Made by a program: the position numbers and the translations under genes. A stretch of 64,000 bases of DNA from Stichopus chloronotus (taxonomy: Eukaryota > Echinodermata > Holothuroidea > Aspidochirotida > Stichopodidae): NCBI GenBank assembly GCA_021234535.1, contig SFZH01000008.1, forward strand, positions 20,375,358-20,439,357, written 5' to 3'. This document shows positions 1 through 13,400 of this stretch, in pieces (positions within the stretch are counted from its first letter, which is position 1; each line of letters opens with the position of its first letter). A model generated the notes under the pieces. The model did no database searches and was not told the DNA's origin. It saw only the letters and a program-made list of their open reading frames with translations.

Positions 1-1417
1 ACATAGGTAAGGATACACTGTAGAGAGCAAAAATACAAATACTGATAGTCAACTGTATAAGAGAGGGCAACACTGCAGGGTACGCATGGTCTGGTAGTCT
101 CTCGATCACAATGTAGGGTAAGTCAGGTTCCAGGAACCTCTTGCACTGCGAGATACACAAGATGGACTGAGTAGTGTCTCACACAGTAGGGCGAGAAAAG
201 TGAAGTGATGACAGTTTTGGTTACAGGTTATTAATTGTCTGAGACGTTGGATCTGCGATTGATTCAGTCACATCACCAGGAGATTACAGCAAGCATACAA
301 TAAGGATCAAGAGTACCAAAAGACAATGCATGTGTGTACTTAGAGGGCGTGACAAACTCTATGATGAAGGAAGTGGAAACTGCTAAATTTTAAATCAAGA
401 GTAGCATTTTGGCTAGGGCCGCCTGGACTCGATTCTAAGTGAGTAGGGCGGGGAACGAAGTGCGGCGAGAGGGGTGGAGAGAAACATTCACATGGATTTG
501 AAGAGTGAAAAGTGGTAAAGGAAACACATGTATTCACATTGAATGGTTTTGGCTAGATATCAAGGATCAGTAACCATCACAATAAACTGATCCCTTGAAT
601 AAAACAAGCATAGCACTACTTAGGGGAAACACATGTAAGGTGTAAGAGATGTCTGACACTGAGTGCTGATGTAACTTGTAAACATTCTAACTAACATGTG
701 GTGGGGGCGAGAGGACACTCCGGTTGGCAAACTTATTACTAAGTAAAAGTAACGAGACACAACAATGCAAACTAGTCGTATTACTGGTGTTAATAATCCA
801 ATAATTGTCACTTCATCTCACCAAACTTCCTGCCACTGTGTATCAATTACCTTTTCCTTCTCTGAGAACTCCCCAATGCATAGTTCACAAATTCCCCATT
901 TGTTACCTCCCAAAACCACAAATCACTATTTACAGATAACCCATTACCTTCTCCTATTCCACGTAACTAATTTTCTTCTGATCCACTCATTGACTCTGGC
1001 ATTGCCCTGTTGACTCTTGGAACCAGCAAGTGAGTGTGTATCATGGCCTTCATGGAGAGGCAAGGCCACTGTATGATGGCGGTCATCAGAAAAGTACAGT
1101 CCTTTTGATATCGTAACTCAGTACCACTGAAAAGCAAGTCGAACAAACCTAGCCTATTGCTAGATGGAAGGTAGACAGCTTTAACAAAAATGCTACAGAT
1201 ATGAAAATGTAAACTGTATCTTGTCTCCTCACAGGAGAATGCCCCACTACCAATTAGTGCAGAACCACCATCGGGGGTAACAGAGATATTATTGTCACAC
1301 AGAGCCATTCAAAAGTTCTGCCATTGTTCAAAATGTCACTAAAGGTAGCAGATGTCATTTCCTCCCCCCCATATGATGCAGTCACAATAGATTAATGAAT
1401 ATTCATAGCATACTTAC
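1..1417. other. Left-edge non-coding DNA, probably PIK3R4 intron
   Basis: The last visible PIK3R4 exon has its donor at 1417-1412, so this stretch should be intron. I translated the most open minus-strand segment (about 1308-1200). It shows no VPS15 similarity, and its only nearby acceptor would create a stop with the preceding phase-2 exon. I see no gene here. Confidence 0.5.
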
Positions 1418-4400
1418 CACGAACGGGTGTCGTGCTGTTTGACGATCAATGCTTCCAGCCTGATGAGCTTGTCCTCGTCTTCTTCCGACATGCCTTGAGA
1501 GATCAATTTCCTCAACATCTGAAGACAAAGAAACACAAAGACTAAGATCTATTTTTGTGTATTCTGGTAAAGGCTCAATATACACTCTTTTGTCTTATCA
1601 ACTTCCATTTACTGAATATTCATGAGGCATGACAACCACAAGAACACCATCTGAAATAGCCATAATCTTCAGAAATTTGCCAAATTGTAGGTGACACAGA
1701 AATGTGAAAAAGATAAAACAAAACAAAGAAAAACAATAAAAAAGAAGGAAAACAACAAAGATAATACAAAATAAAGAAAACCAACAAAGATAGGATAAAA
1801 AAATCAAATCAAATAAAACAAAAATAAAGAAGGCAAAACTAAGCAAAGGAAACCAACAAAGATAAAACAAAAACAAAGATAAAATAAACAAAAAACCAAA
1901 ATGATAAAACAAAACAAAGAAACCTTTAAAGCAAAAAACAGAGAATGATTTCAACTGATAAATTCTAGAGGTGTGATGATGCTTTCAGTAAAACAGGGAA
2001 AGGCTATGTCATATTTGGTTTTTATTTATCATTTAGTTCTTTACAATGATGGTTGCATCAACCCCTTTCATGTTTCAGATATTTTGAAAAGATATTCACA
2101 TTTCAAATCTCGATGAAATCTTTCATTTATCACTCTTCTATGTAATACAAAATTATTGCTGGATAGAGCAAATTTATGCAGTCAACATTTGTTCCTATGA
2201 AATTTAACATTCTTACACTCTTAAAGAGGGCAAACTGTTAGTATCTACGTAGCTAATAAATTACAGCAGAACTTAACTTTAACCTGCCACTGTCGTTATG
2301 CTTCTATCGTCATGGAGCTGTGTGAGGGTAATGCCAGATAAGAAGCTAACACATTTTTCCTAACATTGCAACTATTTACTAAGCCTACCTCAACTAACTC
2401 TGAAAATATAAACTAATTGGCAAATACAAAATAGGGACTTTTAATGTGCCAACCTCCTGTAAAAGATTGAGTACCAGCTGATTTCACATCCTGCTACCAG
2501 AACAGGCTAGAGGTGAATATCTAAAAAAAAATGACACCAGAGATGAGCCAACACTTCACAACCACCTGGTACCTCACAGAAATTCTGTAATGTGCTAAAA
2601 TCATGTCTCGAAAACACCCTTTTCTGCACGACAGAACATGAGGTGATATCGAGACATATCATAACGGTTAGGCTTTGTTCCTTCGATGAAACCTTATCAT
2701 GCATGGTATGATGTGACGATTGGCTGTCATAACCAGCTCACAACATAGGAAGGGAAAAACAGACTCCAGAATTACCTGAGCGAGAACAGGGTCAGAAGGA
2801 TCGGAGTAATCGGGCTGGCCGTGGCGGGATAGACTGCGTACTGACTGGCGTTGACGAAGAGTCATGAAGAACGGCCTGACGATCGCCGATTTCAGAATGT
2901 AGTCGAACACCTGCCTGGAGACCGGTTTCTTTAACATACTGAGTAGGAGGGGCTGGGAAGGAGATAAAAACAAAGTTGAAATTTAATACCTTCAAGGTGT
3001 GTGGAAGATTTCATTCTTGAAGAACATTGTGGCCTGATACAGAGTAATGTGTGATTCAAACACAAGGCAATGAGCACTTCTAGGGTAGCAATACTGAAAC
3101 TTTAACCTCTGTCTACATTTTGACTTTTTACTATTAACAAGACTGAGAAATAATTCTCTCAAACAAAACTTTCTTTCCAAACAAAACTAGTAGCTTCAGG
3201 TTGATCCATTTAGTACTACAAACGTACCAACAAATCACAGACAACAAGCAACTCAGAGAATTAAATCATTTGAATTAATGGTGAAAGATACAGTCCAAAG
3301 TCTAACTCACTACTCATGATTGCGTTCTGAAATCGAAGTCTGTTCTCCAAATTTTGCCACAGAAGGCAACGTAACGTAGACCAAAGCCATCACTGATTTC
3401 ATCTCTTAGCACAAATTAACTCTTAACATTGTGTTTGAAAGAGACCCCGCAGATAATAATGGCCTATGACCAAAGTTAATTTGTCTGTTCCCTTTGTTCA
3501 AGCCTTACCTGCAAATTTACCCTGAACCAAATGCCACAGACAGCCAGAATTAGAGAAGTAGGTAAACTAGAAAATTGTCCATCGTCACTACCATGTCTGG
3601 CAGCAGAGACGGACAGTCATGATTAGAAATTCACGAAATTAGTTCAAACACTAACATTGAAATTCCAAAGAATCGCAATTCCAATTACAGTTTCCAATTA
3701 CAGAATTCCAGTTCCAATTAGTTCAAATAAATTATTGGAATTCCAATTACAGAATTACAGTTCCAATTAATTCAAACACAAAATGAAAATTTATATTACA
3801 TGCAACTCCCAAACTAATAACACTACGAAAGGTTTAAGAAAAACGAATTGTCTTGTTTTCTGGAACCAAAGAACAACGTATAGTGCCACTTATTTTCTTG
3901 CTGATTAGTCCAACTTTAGTTACGTATCCAATTTGTGCGTTTTAGACATGGGGGTACCCATATTTGGTCAGGTACCTGGTTACCTTAGTCACACCTAGAA
4001 GGGTTCACTTTCTGTCTGACCAAGGAAAGTAAAAGGATGGTATTTCTCACCACATTGTCCATTTGTATAATCTGTTTCTTGATGTATGGCTTCACCAACG
4101 TTATCAGGTTGCAATGAATGTCGGCAATGTTGAATGTACCAGCCATGGCCCCGACCACACCCGCCACACTCTGACGTACCCAAAGGTTCTGCAAAACAAT
4201 GTGTGAGACCGTTTACAGAAACTTAGCTGCACCATGGTGAGAAAGGCTCAGAAGAAATGGGAAAAAAAATTATACACCAGCAGTTAAGTTTGTACAGTAA
4301 AATGTAAATGGTGAATAGGCCTATCTGCTTACATTTTAATTATGTTTGTATAATAAACTAAGATACAGATAATTAACAAAGTATATACAATCGGTTGGAA

Positions 4401-7400
4401 TGATTGTTTACTTTCACCTGGACACAAACATCTCTTCCAGTTTTTGATAATTTATCACGGTCAATTACATGAGTAACACTAATGACAGCTACTGATAACC
4501 TACAATCGAGAATACTGATAGTCTATCAAGGAAACAGTGCTGCAGATTTCAGAAAACAAAAAATGTAATCTCTCCAAGCTTACCCAATCATGAACTTTTG
4601 AATGTATGCTTACACGATGTTAAAAGTATTCTCCCTACTGGGCCAACGTGCACCGTTGATCAACTCAAAACAACATGCTTTGATCTTCTCCATGTGGTTC
4701 ACCTTAAACATACAAAATCTGTTTTAATATTCCTCCATATTCAAAAACACTGTCTGTGCACATACACACATGTGCACAGACAGCAACACACACCAATGTT
4801 ATTATGACTGCTAAGGTTACAACTTGCACTGGGACTTAAAGAAAAACTAATCTCTTAAGTGGAATATTTTTGAATATGAGACTCACTGGATGACAGAGGC
4901 AAGGGATGCAATCTGAAGCTAGTTCCAAGATCACCGGTTTCTGAAGCAATTGTAGCTCGATTAGAGATGTCAGGGCACGGGCCGCCATGCATATTACAAA
5001 TTCCTCATTGTCATACAGTCCCTGCAAAAACATAGAACAAAACAATATAAGTAATGTAACCAGGAATGATATCGCTACCAAAGCATCTCAGTAACATTAA
5101 AATAGACATGTAAAACATGCATCAACCTTTGCATACATACATGTGCATGATTAATGGATTAACATATATACTTCTGAAAGCATTTTCCATGAACGGCTTT
5201 GTAATATTCTACGTTAAATCTGCTCATATTTAAAAAGTTCCATCTTTGAACTTTTGTGACTGGTGCAACAATGAATTACCTTCAACACCATAATAAATTG
5301 GTACACAGTACGTCTACAGATGTAATAGATGGTTCATCATACCATACAATGACCACACCAGCTGGATGGCAGTGATTACTATTTGTCCCTTGTACTTATT
5401 GACTGTACCAGCTGGCTGGTAGTCATTACTATTTCTGCAGACATTGCCTCAGACCAAATTTTGAGGTAACGTCTGAAAGATTAGCCAAAAGGAAGGGCTT
5501 TGTATCTGAGAGAAGAAACATTCATCAAGTTGTAGTCTCACTCTCAAAAATGGTTCAAAAAGTTTTCTTCTTTTCTCACATCATTGAAAGGGGACAAGCA
5601 AACAGAGGATACGGTGATACCATTCAACGTGAATGAATACCACAAAACTTTCGACGTATTACCGACCTGCTGGAGCAGCGGCTTCAGTATGTTAGAGCTC
5701 TGCCATCCTACATACGCCGCCACTCCGACCAACGTATCGAAGAAGGCTCCTCTCAGCTGCCAGTCGTCTTTGTCGTTCAGGAAAGTGATCATATGAGACA
5801 GGAGAATGTCGTTTGCCTTCTGCTTGCCGAAGAAGACACAGAGTTTCGTGATTCCGTTCTCCAGGAGGGTCTGCTTCACGATGTTCTCCTGGAGAGGAAG
5901 ACAATCGTCGACTGTCTGCGGTAATTCCTTGCACGGAGGAGGAGCAAATTTGGCTGTTGACATATTCCAACTCTATGAATTGTCAACCTGAAGTGACCAG
6001 TCGAGGAGGAGTTTTCCCATTCATTGTTAAATACTACATTGTTCAAATTCTAAATGAAGATTTCAAACAAATTTTTCATCTTTTTTATAGTATGATGTTG
6101 ACTTGTTTTGGCTCAGGCTACAGGATCCCTGCACTTCCTTGGGAATCAATTTTCATGTCTTTCGGAGAACTGAATAAAAAGTTTCCATGACCTTCCTACT
6201 AATTTCTGACATACAATTTACAACTTCAACAGCAAAAGCTGTATGAAGTGAGAAGATATGATTCTGACATAACAAGTGAGACTACATTTTTATTTTATGA
6301 GAGAGAAAAGAGCAACCTCATTTTGTGAAAATTGTCACGACATTTCCAGGACTTCACACAATTTCTCTGAATTTCAACCTTCCAGGAAGTAAATATACAT
6401 TTTCCAAATTTTTTTCAAGGTTTTGCATGACTCACAGAACCGTGTGGCTATGACCTCAATGGACCTAAAATGATCATTTCACTTTCAAGAAAACAAAATG
6501 AATACCGCATATGGTGAGGTTTATGTACCAACTTTACCAAGCAATTAGCACTTCAAAACACTTCATCCATTGCACGATACTGTGTGCAGCTATGTGAATG
6601 CCCACTCAAGCACCAAGTTGACTACTTGACTACAAATTGCCTTCAGTACTTAAGTGAAATACTCACCAGCTGAAAGAGATGGCAGATGTTATGACATGAT
6701 CAAAGAACGCCATTTAAATAGCCTTCAAAAAGCCTCTTGACGCTCTGCACAATCAATCACAATTTCATACACCTAAACATTTCTTGTTTCACTTGTGTTT
6801 TCATGTTTTATTCAAAACTTCTACACACAATTAAAAACATAAACATATTGATGGTGCTTCTTTCAAACTTCTGCAAACAACTCATTTAAAGATATCAAAG
6901 AAAAGCATGATCATTTAAATCAAATTTAAAATGGCATTCCTAACCGAATCGCTGAGGAGACCAACCACGCGTTGCTGAATCATGGAATGAAGGTTCTGAA
7001 GTTCATCTTCATAACTGGCCTGCGAAGAAAATGAAATGTTTACAACAGCTGAGGGTTTCAATGTTTTGGTAAACAGACACCAAATGAGAGGTATGAGGTA
7101 TCATGGGTAACATTAAAGGATGTTGATGTGAAGCATTGTTTAAAATACAGCATTCATGATGAATCAGACAAGATATAAACATGCACCAAACTGACTTGAG
7201 TTTATAGTTTGCACTCGACTTTGCTCGAAATCCGGTGTCAAAAACAACCCAGAATGGAACATCAAAATAAAAGGCTAAAATAATCATACCGACTAAAAAC
7301 AAAGGAATGTATCTGGGTGGAGATTTACTTAGCTGGCTAAATTGTAAGACTTCTCAAATTTGTCGCTAACTTGGGTAGCTACTATTATGACTTTTTTTTC

Positions 7401-10400
7401 TCCTGTTTATTATGAGACTTAACAATAGAAATTTTACGAACAATCAATTCAGTCGATATCCGTGCACGATGCCGTATTTCATTTGTGGAGGAAAATTTTC
7501 AGTGACAAACTACCTGTCCATATTGAAATCAGTTTTTGAGAGTTCATACCAAACCTCTTGATGTTTTCACAACCTGAAGATCTCTGCTTATTCAAAGATG
7601 ATGACATTTTAGTCAAACAACAATAATCTCATACACATGTTTGCTCAACAAGTGACCACTAGTCATTGTATTACTGCACATTTAACCAATCCATAACTGT
7701 GTATTAGTCATACACAAGTCCCAAGCCCCTGCAAACCACAAATTTGTAAATTTCTTGCAGTTTAAAAAAATTGGTCAACTATCTTCGAGAGTCTATCATC
7801 TTGGTTTCATCAGCCTTAACAAACGTCAAATGAAACACAAAGAGTCAAAGTAGAATGTTTACTTTTCTGTTTTATTACAGTACCTGATATTGCACATAAG
7901 AGTCTTGTGTTAAGTCTGCCTCCCCGTTATTCTGTGAGTGGTTAGGATCAAGCTGAATCATCTCCAGGAACCTGAGTGCAATCTCGGCCAGTGTGGCCAC
8001 GTTTTCGGCGTACGCCACTCTGACCAGCGTGATTTCATCCTGGGAGACATGGGCCTGAAAAAAAGAGAAAATTATGGAATTTGCCTGTATTTTCTAATCA
8101 TCTCAGAGAAAATTTCTCTTCAAAAAGTTTGTTAATATCTAGATTATGTGAACCTTTATCTAATGCTCCTCTCAAATTTGTGGTGAGGTTAAGAAATTGG
8201 TATGCATCAGATTGACCTGAAACAATAAATGTAAACTTCAAATGTTTAAAGTTAAATAAATGATGCTGAGAATACCTATGAATGTAAAGGTAATCAAACA
8301 AAGTTAAGGAACAAGTTGATACAATTAACTTCATTCAATTACAATATCCTCGAAAGGCAAAATTTACTTACAATTGCAGGCAAGATGTACTCCGGAAATA
8401 TGTTTGCATCACTGGAAGGAGAAACAAAATAATGAAAAAAATGACCAATTTCCATCACGATATTAATCACACACTGAGCATGCATATTTATACCTACTAG
8501 GAACTGTCTCAACAAGGGATAGAGCGATATCATATAAAACATTCACATCGCAGTGTGGTCCATGCACTGGGAACTGTATGTAAACTTTTACCTCCTGGGA
8601 ACAGTTTCAACGATGGACAAAGAGAGCGTCAAAACCCGCATCGCCTCGGCCCGTACTCTCGGAAAGGGATCGTTCATGAAGAATAACTGCAAATGAAATT
8701 GATTGAAAATAAAAAGTTGGAGAAGGATAGTTACATTGTCAGAACATTTTTAAAGTGCTTGCTTTTACAAAGTCAGCTTCAGATTGTCTGTTGTTAAAAA
8801 AAAAAAAAAACAGGTCAATACAAGAATTCCTACCAGACACGGTCTTGGGAATTTTCATGTTTTGTCGGGACTGGCTCACATTGATAGAAAGATCTATTTT
8901 AACTTTCATTTCATGAGGAAGGGTCTTTTCAGATCGTAACCATCACTATGTGGAGACCTACTTTCAATCCTTGTTTAATAGTTTGGGTTTTTAAAGGAGA
9001 CCAAGTCATTTCAGGTTACAATAACAAGATGAATGCAGTCTCTGTAATGGAGAGAATTAAGAGAACATTTAAGAGAACTCACCTTTGTCTACACGCTGTT
9101 TCATGGACATGACTCTCCGGGTATTTTACTGCCTGTAAATTGTTCACTTTTGTTCCAAACATCACTCCCTTCCCCACCTGCTCCACCCCTCCCATATTTG
9201 AATGTTTGCATAACTTACAACAGATGGTGATAATCTAACTAAAGTACATCAATGTCAACTTGATAAATGGCAAATTCATTTTGAGCAGGGGAAATCGAGT
9301 TTTTATACAAAACTGATTTAACACTGCTTACCTATAGGCAAGGAATTAACAATACTACTAGTTTCTTAAAGATCTATTCACATGTGTTTGAGTTCTGTGA
9401 GTCATCTTTCTCAGTTTTAAATCTTCCTCTCTTGATGGTTTCTACCCTCAGGGGGTAAACTTACGATGTAAGGGATAACTCTGTCCAGAATTAGGTCATC
9501 AGGGAGATGTCTTGACAAGGACAGGAGAATCTTCAGGGATGCTATCTTGGAGACACAAAACTGCAATCGAAGCAAACGACAAAAATGAAAGAAAAAGACA
9601 AAAAAACACTTATGTTTAATTCCAGCAATCACCTACCCCATCACCATTGGTTGCCTCTTGCAGCATTCTCAGAGAGATTTCGAATTTGAGAAGATAGGTT
9701 AAAATGGTCATGAGGGTAACAAACTAACTACATCCTTATCACATCCTTAAGACTGCACAAAATATTTATGTATTACTGGTGGTCACGCACAGGTGGAATG
9801 GTGCAGATTAATTTGAGGTAACTTTATGGCCATTACATAATAAATTGTAATCAAGAAATCTTTCCCCGCCATAATGTGTCATAAGTGGAGTAAAACATCA
9901 CATCACATAAACAAAAACTGCAATGTCCCAAAAACTTTCGAGAAACATAAAATATCCAGCAAGTTAATATCATACTTCATATTAGGCATACAACAAACAC
10001 GAACTATGTTCAAGATCACTGTGCAATTTCAACACTGATATTAAAGCTTGTTGTAGTTTGTAATGATGCCTGTAACATACGTATTACATTTAATATCTCA
10101 CGATGGTCACGGTGCGTAGTATTGTAACAAACAATGTGAAAGGGGAAGTGAAACTATGTCACATAACTGACAATGCTACTGTAGTGAATGTAAGTGTCAC
10201 ACTCTTGAACGTTAGACTTAAACAAATTGTGACAAGGCTTAAAAGGTAGTACAGTCCTATGAAGTGATGAGATTCCTCACCTTTAATGTTCTCAAACACG
10301 ATGTCACCAAGGACAAGATAATGACCACACCATTACCCCTCTCTCTCGATGGAGTGGACCCCTCGCTTTTCTTAGGACTGAGGTTGTCAAGAATGGTCCT

Positions 10401-13400
10401 AAGGTCTTTGACTAATCTAAAGAAATGAGAGAGGGAAGAAAAGAGAGAAAAGAGCGATCACAACATTGGTACAGGTATGAAACAAATTCCTGAGGATTCA
10501 GTTGATTCTTGATACTAACTCTATATTTATGTCACAAACTTGTGTTGCAAAGCACTAAATTTACCAGTCACTGTCACAATCCTTGAGTCAATTCTGTAAA
10601 CACTCATTGAAGGCAGCTGTCACAATCTTCAAATCCTCTTTCAGTACTCATTGATAGCCTACTGTCACAATCCTCAAGTCACATCTATCAGTACTCATTG
10701 ACAGCCTACTGTCACAATCCTCAAGTCACATCTATCAGTACTCATTGATAGCCTACTGTCACAATCCTCAAGTCACATCTTTCAGTACTCATTGATAGCC
10801 TACTGTCACAATCCTCAAGTCACATCTATCAGTACTCACTGATAGCCTACTGTCACAATCCTCAAGTCACATCTATCAGTACTCATTGATAGCCTACTGT
10901 CACAATTCTCAACTCATCTCTATCAGTACTCATTGATAGCCTACTGTCACAATCCTCAAGACACATCTATCAGTACTCATTGATAGCCTACTGTCACAAT
11001 CCTCAAGTCACCTCTATCAGTACTCATTGACAGCTTACTGTCACAATCCTCAAGTCCCATCTATCAGTACTCATTGATAGCCTACTTTCACAATCCTCAA
11101 GTCACATCTATCAGTACTCATTGATAGCCTACTGTCACAATCCTCAAGACACATCTATCAGTACTCATTGACAGCTTACTGTCATGATCCTCAACTCATC
11201 TCTATCAGTACTCATTGATAGCCTACTGTCACAATCCTCAAGACACATCTATCAGTACTCATTGATAGCCTACTGTCACAATCCTCAAGTCACATCTATC
11301 AGTACTCATTGACAGCTTACTGTTATGATCCTCAACTCATCTCTATCAGTACTCATGGATAGCCTTACATTATTTCTTATCTTTTTCATGCAAAACTCTG
11401 TGCATGGTCATTTTCAAAAGTTTTGGGGACTTCAAAGTAAGATCTTAGAAATTACAGATGCTGATTTTCAAACATACATTCTGAGAAGGAAAAATCTGGC
11501 CTTAGCTGATGCCTGAACATAAATAAATTCATCACAATCTACATCCCACCCCCCTACCCTCTGAATATCTTTCCATCTACCCTTTGGCTAATTATCTACA
11601 TGAACCTCTAACACTTACACAGATATTTTTTCATCTGCTGGGAAGATGGGTGTCTCTGAGAACTTTCCAATGTAGACCTTCAAGAACTTGTAGAAGTATT
11701 CTGGGAAGGCCTTTCCTCTCCATTGCTGCAAGTAACTCTCTGCTGTGAGCCTCTTTGATGGATCTTTCTGGATCATGTGGGTAATTAAGTCCTGAAAAGA
11801 AACAAAATGCAGCTTGCACAGTTAAGTCAAGAGTACCATAACATAAAAATCAAGCACCAGAGTTCTGTCTTGGAGTTACTTGTAGCATCAGATATGGAAA
11901 TTTAAGATTCAGGCCTTGCATTTGATCCTGGTAGGATCATTTTGCTAATGATAACATCTTTAGATGATCCTTCAGAGGATCTGATCATTAGGCTTGGCTA
12001 TCCTTTGAATCGTTTTCCCGCACATATTTTTTTTACTGCACAAACAATTTGGTTTTCTCTTTGCAATAAAATTCAGATGCATTCTACGCAGTTTACAGCC
12101 GTGCAGTTTCTGATTATCAATTGGCAAGTGTCAACAAGAATCTTTTGGTGGTCCGCACAGTGCCTACACATTTTCAAAGTGGCAACAAGTTTTTATGTCA
12201 CCTTTGTTGATATTGCTGCAGTGGTTGCCAGAAAATTACCCCCTGACAAATACCTTCCCCCTGAGCAAAGTCCCCTGGACTTCTACCACCAGATAAAATT
12301 CCACCCACCCAGGAAGCTATTTTCCAGGAAGCATGTGTCCATGGGGTATATGTCCTGAGGGTACTTGTCCAGTCATGGCTGGTGCAAGTGCTGCTATTAC
12401 ACCACTCCCTGAAAAAGGTACAACTAGATGCATAGCATCAGCTTTACTAAATATTGAAAGGACTTTTTACTTATTGATCATGGACTCTATCAAGCCAGCC
12501 AAAAACAACGTATTAATTCCACTGAAACAAAATGTCCCTTTATCAGCTTCTCTCAATGACTAACTCTTCACCTACCTACCGATCTACATTATCTAAACAA
12601 TTCACCATCTGAGCTACAGACAATGTTCCTGTCATTACCATGGAAACAGGCAATGCTACAAACCCTAATACTGTCATCTTCGATTCTCTTCAGGTTAGGA
12701 TCAGGACCATAACTGTCTGGCCCTTGGGTGCGGTAGGATAGAAGTTGTGAAAGGTCAAAGGGCGCATGACCCTCTGTGAATAGTTCTGCAATCACACACC
12801 TGTAGAAAGTAAAAGCAACAAAATCATTGAACATTTTGAAAGTGACAAACATTTTTTGTTCTTTTCAGGTGCCTCAATATCAGTTTCATTTCATTTCCCA
12901 GACATGCTTATGACTGTAGGCAATAATTTTTTCACATTGCACTTGAAGAATCTGTTTTAAAAAAGCAGTGCAACACCCAGTAGCAGTATGTCTAGCCTCT
13001 TATTCCCTTATGATGAAACAGATCAGAAACATAAATACTCAAAGACTGTGATGAACTTTGTCCAAAAAGAGGGCCTCTCTTTGAAATCTCGTAACTTCTT
13101 AGACTTGAGACTTACCCCGTGGAGAATATATCCATGGATGGAGTTAGTTCACCAGTTTTAATGGAGCTCGCTCCTTGGAGTCCCTCCATCTCTTGAGAAC
13201 TTGCAAATTCGCTCTGCCGACTGCTGCTGCCCTCCACGAACCTTTCCACTGCAATGTAACAGGTACGACGGCGGGAGGTGTCAAAGAAGAATGAAAAATC
13301 AGCCGGATTGTCCTGTGGAAAGTAAAGTGAGATTAGAATATAGTTGTTGCTGAACTTCTCATGTCATTTTTAAGTCCTTTACACTTTTCAAATTTTCATG

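Noticed and set aside
967..1308. Minus-strand 113-codon open frame left of the last PIK3R4 exon
   Set aside because: No VPS15 resemblance. The only nearby acceptor (tggcag|aac) would create a TGA with the phase-2 exon at 1418.
1598..1954. Minus-strand Phe/Leu/Cys-rich frame that looks like a membrane protein
   Set aside because: It is the translation of an A-rich low-complexity tract inside a PIK3R4 intron.
5584..5991. Plus-strand frames over 5.6-6.0 kb
   Set aside because: Antisense shadows of the well-supported PIK3R4 exon 5667-5888.
10568..11362. CRISPR-like array of regular repeats
   Set aside because: Repeat units abut without unique spacers and the locus is a eukaryotic intron; it is a minisatellite.
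11942..12358. 138-codon plus-strand frame
   Set aside because: Lies in PIK3R4 intron 6, on the strand opposite the gene, with no family resemblance and Pro-rich low-complexity sequence at its end.
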